Assembly: GCF_025352645.1 (NCBI RefSeq)
Contig: NZ_JANXSO010000020.1
Span: 1 to 51,325 of the forward strand
Length of the DNA: 51,325 nucleotides
DNA from: Iodobacter sp.
Lineage (GTDB): Bacteria > Pseudomonadota > Gammaproteobacteria > Burkholderiales > Chitinibacteraceae
Reading direction: 5' to 3'
Under the pieces are notes generated by a model that saw only the letters and a list, made by a program, of their open reading frames with translations, was not told where the DNA came from and did not search any database. Shown here piece by piece: positions 15,972-23,549 of this stretch (its first letter is position 1; each line of letters opens with the position of its first letter). The position numbers and the translations under genes were made by a program.

Positions 15972-18425
15972 TTATCCGGCATCTCTCAGCAGCACCATGG
16001 GTGATGTTCTGCTGATTTTATGTAAGCGTCTGAGTACGGCTAATCCAGTGATGATGGCTCCTGTAATCAAGCTGGAAAAAGGCAGCCAATAGTTGAAGGC
16101 CACGGGTAGCTCTAGTAATTCTTGGCCAATGACTACGCCGCCGATACTGGCCATTAATCCGGCAATTAGCCCTGCAATACTGCCAAGCAGCAGGCTTTCG
16201 GCCAGCCATAGATTGCGCAGCTTTTTAGATGTTGCCCCCAGCGCCCGCAAGATGGCGGCCTCGCGGCTACGTTCGGCTTCGGTGGTGTCCAGCGCGGCAA
16301 ATAGCACCGTGATACCGGCGGCGATGCAGAATATAAACACCAGCCTTAATGCCGCAGCAGATAAATCTAAAATGCGCCGCACTTCAGTGAGCACTTGGCC
16401 AACGTCGATAATGGTGACATTCGGTAGGGCTTGCACCAGCTCTGGCACTCGCTTTTTGTCTGCCTCGCTTAAATAAAAGCTGCTGATGAGGCTGGCGGGC
16501 AGCTCGGCCACCAGCGACTTGCTGGCCACAACAAAGAAATTCACCTTAAACGAATCCCAATTAACCTCGCGTAGATTCATCACTGGAGCCGTGATGGTGG
16601 TGCCTGCAATATCAAAGCTCAGCACATCGCCAATCTTGATGTTTAAGGTTTTAGCCAGCCCCGCCTCTACCGAAAAACCGGGCTGCGTTTCAGTTAATGG
16701 TTTCCCCGCTGTGATGCGGTTGTCGGCGTTTAAGCTATCGCCCCAAGATAGATTGAATTCTCGTTCGGCGAGGCGCTGAGCATTTTCTTCTTTAAACGCT
16801 TGCGGCTTAACCACGGTTTTATTTTGCATCGTCCAGCGGCCACGAATCATGCTGTGCAGGGCGGGGGGAGCAAGCTGCTTATCGCTGAATACTTGCTCAA
16901 AACGCAAAGCCTGCTCGGGTTGGATATTAACGGCAAAATGATTCGGCGCATTAGCAGGAATACGGCCTTCCCATGCTTTAAGCAGATCGCCTTCTACCAC
17001 TGTAAGTAGCCAAATACCTAAAAGACCAATTGCGAGCGCACCTAGTTGGGTAAAGGCTAGAGAGGGGCGGCGTAATAATTGGCGCAAGGCTAGCTGGAGC
17101 GGGTGCTCTGGCAGGATGCGCGGCAACAGCCACAGCAGGGCTAGGCCACATCCCCCCGCCAGCAGCAAAGTGGCAGCAATGCCACCGCCTACCATTAGGG
17201 CAAGTTTGGCCTCGCTGGCAATCCACCACAGCAAAAGCATCAGCGCGAGCAGCGTTAAAGCCCATTGTAAAATCAGGCTGGCTTTAGGCTCTAATTCATG
17301 GCGCAGCACCCGCAGTGGTGGGGTGTTGGCTAGCGCCAGCAACATAGGTCCAGCACTGCCCATTAGTAGAACCAAGCCAAGCAGCGAGGCCATCAGCCAA
17401 GGCAATACACTACCAGCAGGTAAAGCTGCGGGTAGGCGATCTTGAATACTGAACACCAGCAAGCTTTGTGCGCCCCAGCCGAGCAGGCCACCAAGCAGGC
17501 TGGCCGCTAACGTCAGCAGGGCAAGTTGCGATAACAGCAAAGTGCGCACTGTGGCGCGGCTTGCTCCTAGCGTGCGCAGCAGCGCCACGGTATCAAAATG
17601 ACGGCTGGCAAAGCGCCGTGCTGCCAACAAAATCGCCATGGCGGCTAAGCAGCCTGCTAGCAAAGATGTCAGGCGTAAAAAGCGCTCGGCACGTTCTAAA
17701 GCGGTTTTTACTTCGGGGCGGGCGTCTTTAACGTCTTCTAGTTTTTCGCCACGGCCAAGCTTAGGCTGCATCGTCTTATGCCAGATGGCTACGGTGGCGG
17801 GCGGGCCAGCTACCAGTAGGCGATATTTTACTCGGCTGCCAAAACCTAATAAGCCACTGGCGGCTAAATCTTGATGATTAATCATGAGCCGAGGCTGAAT
17901 GCCAGAAAAATCCATTGCTGCATCGGGTTCGCGCTCAATCAGCCCCGCCAGTTTTAGCTTGAGTTGGCCGATTTCTATTTCATCCCCCATTTGCAGTTTT
18001 AAAGTAGCCGCCAGCCGCGCATCGGCAAATGCCGTTCCCGCTTGCGGCGCCGTAGAAGCATGGCCGTCAGGCGCAAGCTTGAGTAAGCCGCGCAGCGGAT
18101 AGGCATGGCTGACTGCCTTCACCGACGACAGCATTACCTGGCCATTAAAGCCCGCCATGCTCGGAAAAACCGCTGTTTCTGCCGTCGTTAAACCCCGCGC
18201 CTCAGCAGCCTGCTTAAAATCAGCAGCCAGTGGATGATCTGAGCTAATGACCGCATCGGCTGCCAGTAAATTATTGGCCTCTAGCGACAGCAGCTGCTCC
18301 ATGCGGCCAGCCAACAGCCCTACGGCTGTCAGCGCCGCAATTGCAATAATCAACGCCGCCAGCAAAGTACGATATTCGCCAGCCTGAAAACTGCGATAAA
18401 ACAAACGCCAGCTGAGTTTATTCAT
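15972..18425 (-). CDS. ABC transporter permease, FtsX/YbbP type
   Basis: An 817-aa inner-membrane protein with the MacB/FtsX duplicated architecture: an N-terminal helix (about 20-40), a large periplasmic domain, groups of helices at about 255-480 and, after a second periplasmic domain (500-680), a final trio ending near 810. Motifs include RRFASRHFDTVALLRTLGAS and RSREAAILRALGATSKKLRN, the coupling segments of this family. With the ATPase encoded upstream (18606-19304) and TesA on the other side it matches the ybbA-ybbP-tesA neighbourhood of many proteobacteria. Its substrate is unknown; roles in lipid or lysophospholipid handling have been guessed from the TesA linkage. An unusual spacer of 180 bp separates it from the ATPase gene. 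Confidence 0.88.
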   Translation of the reverse strand: MNKLSWRLFYRSFQAGEYRTLLAALIIAIAALTAVGLLAGRMEQLLSLEANNLLAADAVISSDHPLAADFKQAAEARGLTTAETAVFPSMAGFNGQVMLSSVKAVSHAYPLRGLLKLAPDGHASTAPQAGTAFADARLAATLKLQMGDEIEIGQLKLKLAGLIEREPDAAMDFSGIQPRLMINHQDLAASGLLGFGSRVKYRLLVAGPPATVAIWHKTMQPKLGRGEKLEDVKDARPEVKTALERAERFLRLTSLLAGCLAAMAILLAARRFASRHFDTVALLRTLGASRATVRTLLLSQLALLTLAASLLGGLLGWGAQSLLVFSIQDRLPAALPAGSVLPWLMASLLGLVLLMGSAGPMLLALANTPPLRVLRHELEPKASLILQWALTLLALMLLLWWIASEAKLALMVGGGIAATLLLAGGCGLALLWLLPRILPEHPLQLALRQLLRRPSLAFTQLGALAIGLLGIWLLTVVEGDLLKAWEGRIPANAPNHFAVNIQPEQALRFEQVFSDKQLAPPALHSMIRGRWTMQNKTVVKPQAFKEENAQRLAEREFNLSWGDSLNADNRITAGKPLTETQPGFSVEAGLAKTLNIKIGDVLSFDIAGTTITAPVMNLREVNWDSFKVNFFVVASKSLVAELPASLISSFYLSEADKKRVPELVQALPNVTIIDVGQVLTEVRRILDLSAAALRLVFIFCIAAGITVLFAALDTTEAERSREAAILRALGATSKKLRNLWLAESLLLGSIAGLIAGLMASIGGVVIGQELLELPVAFNYWLPFSSLITGAIITGLAVLRRLHKISRTSPMVLLRDAG

Positions 18426-18605
18426 GGGGATGGGTCACTTTTGAGTACTTATTAGGCGGGTAAAATGTTTGATCCTGCCCACGCGTAGAGAATTGTGCTG
18501 AGCGTGTGGGCACGGGTACCCACCCTACATATTGGTGGATTACCTTGAATAGATTGCCACGGCTGCGTGGGCATAAAGCCCATCCAAGAAGATTGCGGAT
18601 TATGC
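18426..18605. repeat. Spacer of short inverted repeats inside the ybbA-ybbP operon
   Basis: This stretch holds several short palindromes: CCCACGCG ... GCGTGTGGG, GTGGG-CACGGG-TACCCAC and GTGGGC-ATAAA-GCCCA. The GGGTACCCACCCTAC part is related to the GTAGGGCGGGT seen at 30813 and 34233, a widespread kind of intergenic repeat. An open frame crosses it on the minus strand but has no protein-like composition. Confidence 0.6.
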
Positions 18606-19304
18606 TCACGCCGTTTCGCCGCTAAATTCAAGCTGTGTTCCTGCCGATAGCCGTAAGCGCCAGTTGCATCGGGCGGCGAGTTTTTCGTCGTGGGTAACCA
18701 GCACTAGTGTGGCCTTGCTTTCGCTATTGAGCTTAAATAAGAGATCGGCAATTGCCTCGCCCGTGGCGGCGTCTAGGCTGCCAGTTGGCTCATCGGCAAA
18801 TAAGATTTTGGGGTTGGCAGCAAAAGCGCGGGCAAGGGCGACGCGTTGCTGCTCGCCGCCGGATAATTGCCGAGGTGTATGCCCTAAGCGATGGCTAAGG
18901 CCAACGCGCTCTAGCCATATTTTTGCCTGTGCGCTGGCATCTTTTCGGCCCGCTAACTCCAGCGGCAGCATGGTGTTTTCTAGGGCGGTTAACTCGGGTA
19001 AAAGCTGAAACGATTGAAATACAAAGCCAGAGATCTGCCCGCGTAGCTGAGCACGCTGGTCTTCGTTTAAGCGGCTTAAATCCTGGCCTGCCAGCATAAT
19101 TTGCCCACGCGATGCATCATCCAGCCCCGCTAATAGCGCCAGTAGCGTGGATTTACCTGAGCCGGAGCTGCCAACAATTGCAAGGCTGGCTCCCGCTGGT
19201 AGTGAAAACTCAATATCATGTAAGAGATCAAGCTTTTCTACTGCGGTGAGGACTGTTTTACCAAGGCCGCGTACCGACAGCATTATTTCTGAGGAGTGGG
19301 TCAT
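18606..19304 (-). CDS. ABC transporter ATP-binding protein, YbbA/LolD type
   Basis: A 232-aa ATPase of the MacB/LolD/FtsE group. Walker A is GSSGSGKST (about residues 43-51), the Q-loop lies in FVFQSFQLLPELTALEN, the signature is LSGGEQQRVALARA, Walker B is KILFADEPTGSLD and the H-loop is LVTHD. It should power the FtsX-type permease encoded 180 bp downstream. The first in-frame ATG overlaps the tesA ATG on the other strand (CATG at 19302-19305); an in-frame ATG at codon 8 is an alternative start. Divergent tesA-ybbA organisation is also found in E. coli. Confidence 0.92.
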   Translation of the reverse strand: MTHSSEIMLSVRGLGKTVLTAVEKLDLLHDIEFSLPAGASLAIVGSSGSGKSTLLALLAGLDDASRGQIMLAGQDLSRLNEDQRAQLRGQISGFVFQSFQLLPELTALENTMLPLELAGRKDASAQAKIWLERVGLSHRLGHTPRQLSGGEQQRVALARAFAANPKILFADEPTGSLDAATGEAIADLLFKLNSESKATLVLVTHDEKLAARCNWRLRLSAGTQLEFSGETA

Positions 19305-19899
19305 GCGTTCTCTCTTATTAGGGCTTTGCTGCTTGCTGAGTACTCAAGCGCAAGCAGCAAATATTCTAGTGTTTGGCGACAGCTTATCGGCTGGTTATGG
19401 CATTGCGGCAAGTAAAGCTTGGCCAGCACTGTTAGATAAAGACTTAGTTGCGCGTGGTAAACCTTGGCGAGTGATTAATGCCAGTGTGTCAGGAGAAACG
19501 ACCGCTGGTGGGCTAACAAGGTTCCCGCAGGCTTTAAAAACACATCAGGCTAAAGTAGTGGTGCTGCAATTAGGTGCCAACGATGGCTTACGCGGCTTAC
19601 CGCTCGCTGCCATGGAAAAAAACCTAGCCAGCATGATTAAACTGGCCCAAGCCAGCGGCGCTAAAGTACATCTGATCGGCATGCAAATGCCGCCTAATTA
19701 CGGCGCAGCCTATACCCAAGGCTTTGCCGCGATTTATCCGCGATTAGCCAAGCAATACCGTAGTAGTTTAACGCCTTTTTTACTGGCACCTGTCATCAAA
19801 AATATCGAGCTCTTTCAGGCAGATCAGTTGCATCCCAAAGCTGAGGCGCAGCCGCTGTTGATGAAGATGGTGGAAAAGGATATGGCTAAGTTGCTTTAG
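19303..19899 (+). CDS. tesA: Acyl-CoA thioesterase I / arylesterase TesA
   Basis: Periplasmic SGNH hydrolase (198 aa) with thioesterase, lysophospholipase and arylesterase activity in characterised homologues. The signal peptide ends at AQA near residue 18. The four SGNH blocks are visible: FGDSLSAGYG with nucleophile Ser27, the Gly in INASVSGETTAGGL, the Asn in LGANDGLRGLP, and the DQLHP segment with catalytic Asp and His. The ATG at 19303 has GGAG just upstream and follows the divergent YbbA start with a one-base offset. A longer ORF starting at 19147 runs antisense through the ATPase gene and is rejected. Confidence 0.95.
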   Translation: MRSLLLGLCCLLSTQAQAANILVFGDSLSAGYGIAASKAWPALLDKDLVARGKPWRVINASVSGETTAGGLTRFPQALKTHQAKVVVLQLGANDGLRGLPLAAMEKNLASMIKLAQASGAKVHLIGMQMPPNYGAAYTQGFAAIYPRLAKQYRSSLTPFLLAPVIKNIELFQADQLHPKAEAQPLLMKMVEKDMAKLL

Positions 19900-19930
19900 G
19901 CTGGGTCTTAAAGGAGCTGGCTTCAATGTA

Positions 19931-19965
19931 AAAAGGGCAAAGCCTTAAATAGACTTTGCCCTTTT
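19931..19965. terminator. Bidirectional terminator between tesA and the TonB receptor gene
   Basis: AAAAGGGCAAAG and its exact complement CTTTGCCCTTTT around an 11-nt loop, with T-runs on both strands. It lies between convergent genes. Confidence 0.92.
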
Positions 19966-19982
19966 AATTTTAAACTCGCTGA

Positions 19983-22655
19983 TTAAAACTTGTAATTAGC
20001 CTTGGCGTACCAGCTGCGGCCATGTGGGTCTGTGTATTTAGGATCGAAACCCACTTGAAAGTGATCGGCCTGATTGGTGAAAGGCGGATCGGTATCAAAC
20101 AGGTTTTTAACCCCTAAAGTCAGCTCGATATTTTTGGTACGGTATGTACCTTGTAGGCCCCAAGTGCTATAAGCCTCAACGGTACGGTTGACTTGAGATT
20201 CAGCGCCGGTTTTAGGGTCTACGTATGTGACTTGATTTTGGTCGATATAGCTGGATGTCAGGTTATTGGTCAGTGCAGCACCCCATTCAGCCATATTCCA
20301 AGACAGCGTTAGATTGTGTCTCCAACGTGGGTTCATGCCAAGGTCGATATATTGACCAACGCTATCAAAGAAAGCGCCGTCTTTTTCACGCTGATACTCG
20401 TTGGTGATGGTGTAAGTGCCTTCTACGCCGAGGCGGAAAGTACCGTATTCTGTTTTAGGTGTTGCAGCCAGAAACGATACATCAAGACCGTCGGTGCGTA
20501 ATTCACCCAGATTTTGTGATTTGGAATCCACATAGTCGATCAAGCCTGGCAAGCCCGCTGCAATATCCGCTGCGGTTCGTGCTTTGCGAATCACTTTATC
20601 TTTATATTTAGCGTAGTCACCAAAGATGGTGGAATCGGATATTGAATCAATCCGATCTTTAATATTGATATTCCAGTAATCAACACCTAAGGAGATATTT
20701 TTAACTGGCTCAATTAAAAAGCCAAAGGTGTAATTGGTGGATAATTCAGGTGTCAGTGATTTATTGCCGCCTTGCACTAGATTTAATTGCAAATTGCAAT
20801 CCAGTGGGCTCTTGGTTGCCGCGCAGCGCTCAGGGTCATTGTAATTTGGCCCAGTGTTGGTTTTGCTGCTTGGGCGGTTTAAATCATCCAGCGTAGGGGC
20901 GTGATAACCCGTGCTGATCGAGCCGCGTAACACCAATTCATCGATGGGCTGATAGCGGAAGCTGATTTTAGGATTGGTGGTGCCGCCCATATCGTCATAA
21001 TGGTCATAACGAAGCGCTGCTTGTAATTCCAAGTTTTTAAGAATGGGTACGACCATTTCGGCAAAACCTGCATACACCAAGCGCTCACCATTGGTGGCTT
21101 GGCGATTACCGCCACCACCTAAGATATCGCCACTGGATAAAATAGCTTCAGGGGTATACGTATAGCTTTCTTTACGCACATCACCACCAAAGGCAAAGCC
21201 GACTTTACCCGCGTCTAATTGATAAATTTCTTTAGAGAATTGAACGTCGGCTGATTTATTGCTGGTTTCACCGCTTTGTACTTTGCCGGTGATTTTTGTG
21301 GCTTCTAATGCGGCTTTACCTGCGGCGTCTTGCGGGCCAAATGGGTTAATCACACCGCTTAGCATTGCTGGCAGGAGCTTGCTTTCGTATACCCAGCCAT
21401 TGGTATATTTATCTTCGGTTTTATTCAGTGCATAAACCAAGGCAGTGCGGTAATCCCAGCCTGCTACTTCACCTTCTGCACCTACAATAAAGCGGTGCTG
21501 ATCTGATGTTGCCTCGTTTTCACGTGCACCTGCATCAATGCCGCGCCATTGCAGTTTTAAATTGCCAAGTGTGCCTTTATAAGGATCATATTTGCCATTG
21601 GCAGGGTAAAGTAAATCATCGCCATTAAAGGTGGTGGCGCTGGAAACGGGTACAGGGGATGAAGAATAAGTTCCTACATTGCGGGTAAAAAGGTAATCCG
21701 CAAAGACTTGGGTACTGTCGTTAATTTTTAAAGTGCCTTTGCTATAGAAGGAAAGGCGCTCTTGCGGTGAAACAATATCAATAATGCTGGCGTAATCAAA
21801 ACGGCAATTACCGCCAGTGGCAAAACCTGGGGCAGCCACGGGAATGGAGCGGGGCTGATCGCAGCCGGTTAAATAGCCCACATTAACTGGCTTGCCGCCT
21901 GGGCCATTTAAAATGGTGGCAGGGAAGGTATTACCTGATGTTTTATTGACTTCTTTATCAGGGATATAAGATGTTTTGGAGTAGCTACGATCTTTAGCGG
22001 CTAGGGCTTCTTGCTTGGATACATCCAGCGCCATAAAGACGTTGTAATTGTCTTCGTCTAGGTTACCAAAGCCAAAGCTAAAGTTCGCTTTTTTGACTTC
22101 GCCGCCACCGTCAAACGTCTGCTCAACGCTACCGCCGATTTCTGCGCCAACAAAATTTTTCTTTAAAATAAAGTTCATTACGCCGCCGATTGCATCGGTG
22201 CCGTAAACCGCAGAAGCGCCATCTTTTACAATTTCAACCCGGTCCACTGCGCCCAGCGGGATTGAGTTCAAATCAACCCCCGAGCTATCAAAAGCGTAGT
22301 TGGCCATGCGGCGGCCATTGACTAAAATCAGCGTTTTGGATGTGCCAAGGCCGCGTAAGTTAGCGCCAGAAAAGCCTGGCTTACCAGAATCACCTACGGC
22401 CTGAGCCTGCGCGTAGCCATTATTGCTGGATGCTAGATTGTCTACCAGCTCGGCCACGGTAGTAGCGCCGGTTTTGGCAATTTCTTGTTTTCCCAGTACT
22501 TGGACTGGTGTTGCGCCAACTTTGTTAGCGCGTTTGATATTGGAACCGGTAACTTCAACCCGTTCAACTTTATTAACGGTATCCGCGGCTTGCGCATGGA
22601 TCATTGCGCCGGCACCGATCATTGCAATAGCAATGCTGAGTCGCTTCATCTTCAT
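19983..22655 (-). CDS. TonB-dependent outer-membrane receptor
   Basis: An 890-aa receptor with a signal peptide (SIAIAMIGAGAMIHAQA), a TonB-box-like stretch (VERVEVTGSNIKR), a plug domain (about 45-160: TPVQVLGKQEIAKTGATTVAELVDNLAS ... GGVMNFILKK) and a 22-strand barrel ending in the aromatic C-terminal YAKANYKF. The FRYQPIDELVLRGSISTGYHAPTLDDL segment is the usual barrel motif. The ligand (siderophore, vitamin or carbohydrate) cannot be read from sequence; there is no iron-uptake or ABC gene next to it and no clear Fur box. AAGGGGA lies seven bases before the ATG. It is monocistronic. Confidence 0.93.
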   Translation of the reverse strand: MKMKRLSIAIAMIGAGAMIHAQAADTVNKVERVEVTGSNIKRANKVGATPVQVLGKQEIAKTGATTVAELVDNLASSNNGYAQAQAVGDSGKPGFSGANLRGLGTSKTLILVNGRRMANYAFDSSGVDLNSIPLGAVDRVEIVKDGASAVYGTDAIGGVMNFILKKNFVGAEIGGSVEQTFDGGGEVKKANFSFGFGNLDEDNYNVFMALDVSKQEALAAKDRSYSKTSYIPDKEVNKTSGNTFPATILNGPGGKPVNVGYLTGCDQPRSIPVAAPGFATGGNCRFDYASIIDIVSPQERLSFYSKGTLKINDSTQVFADYLFTRNVGTYSSSPVPVSSATTFNGDDLLYPANGKYDPYKGTLGNLKLQWRGIDAGARENEATSDQHRFIVGAEGEVAGWDYRTALVYALNKTEDKYTNGWVYESKLLPAMLSGVINPFGPQDAAGKAALEATKITGKVQSGETSNKSADVQFSKEIYQLDAGKVGFAFGGDVRKESYTYTPEAILSSGDILGGGGNRQATNGERLVYAGFAEMVVPILKNLELQAALRYDHYDDMGGTTNPKISFRYQPIDELVLRGSISTGYHAPTLDDLNRPSSKTNTGPNYNDPERCAATKSPLDCNLQLNLVQGGNKSLTPELSTNYTFGFLIEPVKNISLGVDYWNINIKDRIDSISDSTIFGDYAKYKDKVIRKARTAADIAAGLPGLIDYVDSKSQNLGELRTDGLDVSFLAATPKTEYGTFRLGVEGTYTITNEYQREKDGAFFDSVGQYIDLGMNPRWRHNLTLSWNMAEWGAALTNNLTSSYIDQNQVTYVDPKTGAESQVNRTVEAYSTWGLQGTYRTKNIELTLGVKNLFDTDPPFTNQADHFQVGFDPKYTDPHGRSWYAKANYKF

Positions 22656-23549
22656 TGGATGTCCCCTTAGGTTAGATGCCTTGGTATCTGCTTGGCAGTG
22701 TCAAGACCGCTGCTAGGGAAAAATTAGCATTTGTTATTATTTACAATGTAACGAAATGTAACCACTTCACTCTCTTTGGTGTAATCCTAGCAAGGAAGCG
22801 CTGAGCAATTAAATGACAAGGAGATATATGGGTAACGCTAAAAAGTATAAGTAATCTAATTGAAAGTAAATGTTAAATAGCTGCTGTTTAAAAAATTTAA
22901 AATGGCTATTTTATTAAAAAAAACCTTTTGAAATAAGGCTTAATTGATGGTTTGTTAAGTTCAGATCAATCGCGGTTCACTTGGGTTTGTCTGTAAGTTT
23001 TTTGAAATTTTTATATTGCATTGCGTCAGAGTAGTGGTTTTCCCATGTGAATTTTAAGAAATTTATATGGCGCATTTAAAGGGTATATTTGTTTTTTTGT
23101 GCTAAATAAATCTACTTTATTGGCATTAAATTGATGCGTTATACCTATCTAAAATATTGAAACTATTTTTTTTAGCTTAGGTTTGTAGGTGGAATTGTGT
23201 GTTTTTTACACCACACTACAGCGGTAAATTGCAGGGTATTAAATAAAACAGAAATATATGCATCGATTGCCTGTGGCATATCGGCATATTCTGCCGCGGG
23301 CTATAAATGGCCAAGTCTGCCTTAAAGATGAAAATAGTTTTTATTTAGCCATTGCTTACTGCTGGCTTTGCCATGCAAAGCGAAATAGGAATAGCAACTC
23401 ACCTTGCCAAAAAAGGAGGGGGCAATCGGCATTGCTCTAGTGCAATGTTTCTAGATATATGTGATAAATCAGTATGAAAGAGTATTGCGCCCCTCGATAT
23501 AGGCAGGGTAAAAATAGAGATGTTTATTGAGCTCTACTGAGAAAATGCC
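22656..23549. other. Long AT-rich intergenic region
   Basis: Nearly 900 bp with marked AT richness, divergent between the receptor and the histidine kinase. No convincing gene was found; the 60-codon frame at 23258-23440 has no ribosome binding site. A small hairpin (CATTGC/GCAATG) lies near 23430. Promoters for both flanking genes must be here, but I could not place them confidently, and no riboswitch consensus was recognised. Confidence 0.5.

Noticed and set aside
18418-18609. 63-codon minus-strand frame between the ABC ATPase and permease genes
   Set aside because: It consists of translated short palindromic repeats; composition is not protein-like.
22656-22800. Fur box upstream of the TonB-dependent receptor
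   Set aside because: ATTAGCATTTGTTATTATTT is only a loose match to the Fur consensus and lacks symmetry.
23258-23440. 60-codon frame in the AT-rich region upstream of the histidine kinase
   Set aside because: No Shine-Dalgarno, odd composition and no neighbour support. GCAAAGC-like words there also suggested a cyclic-di-GMP riboswitch, but the rest of the consensus is missing.
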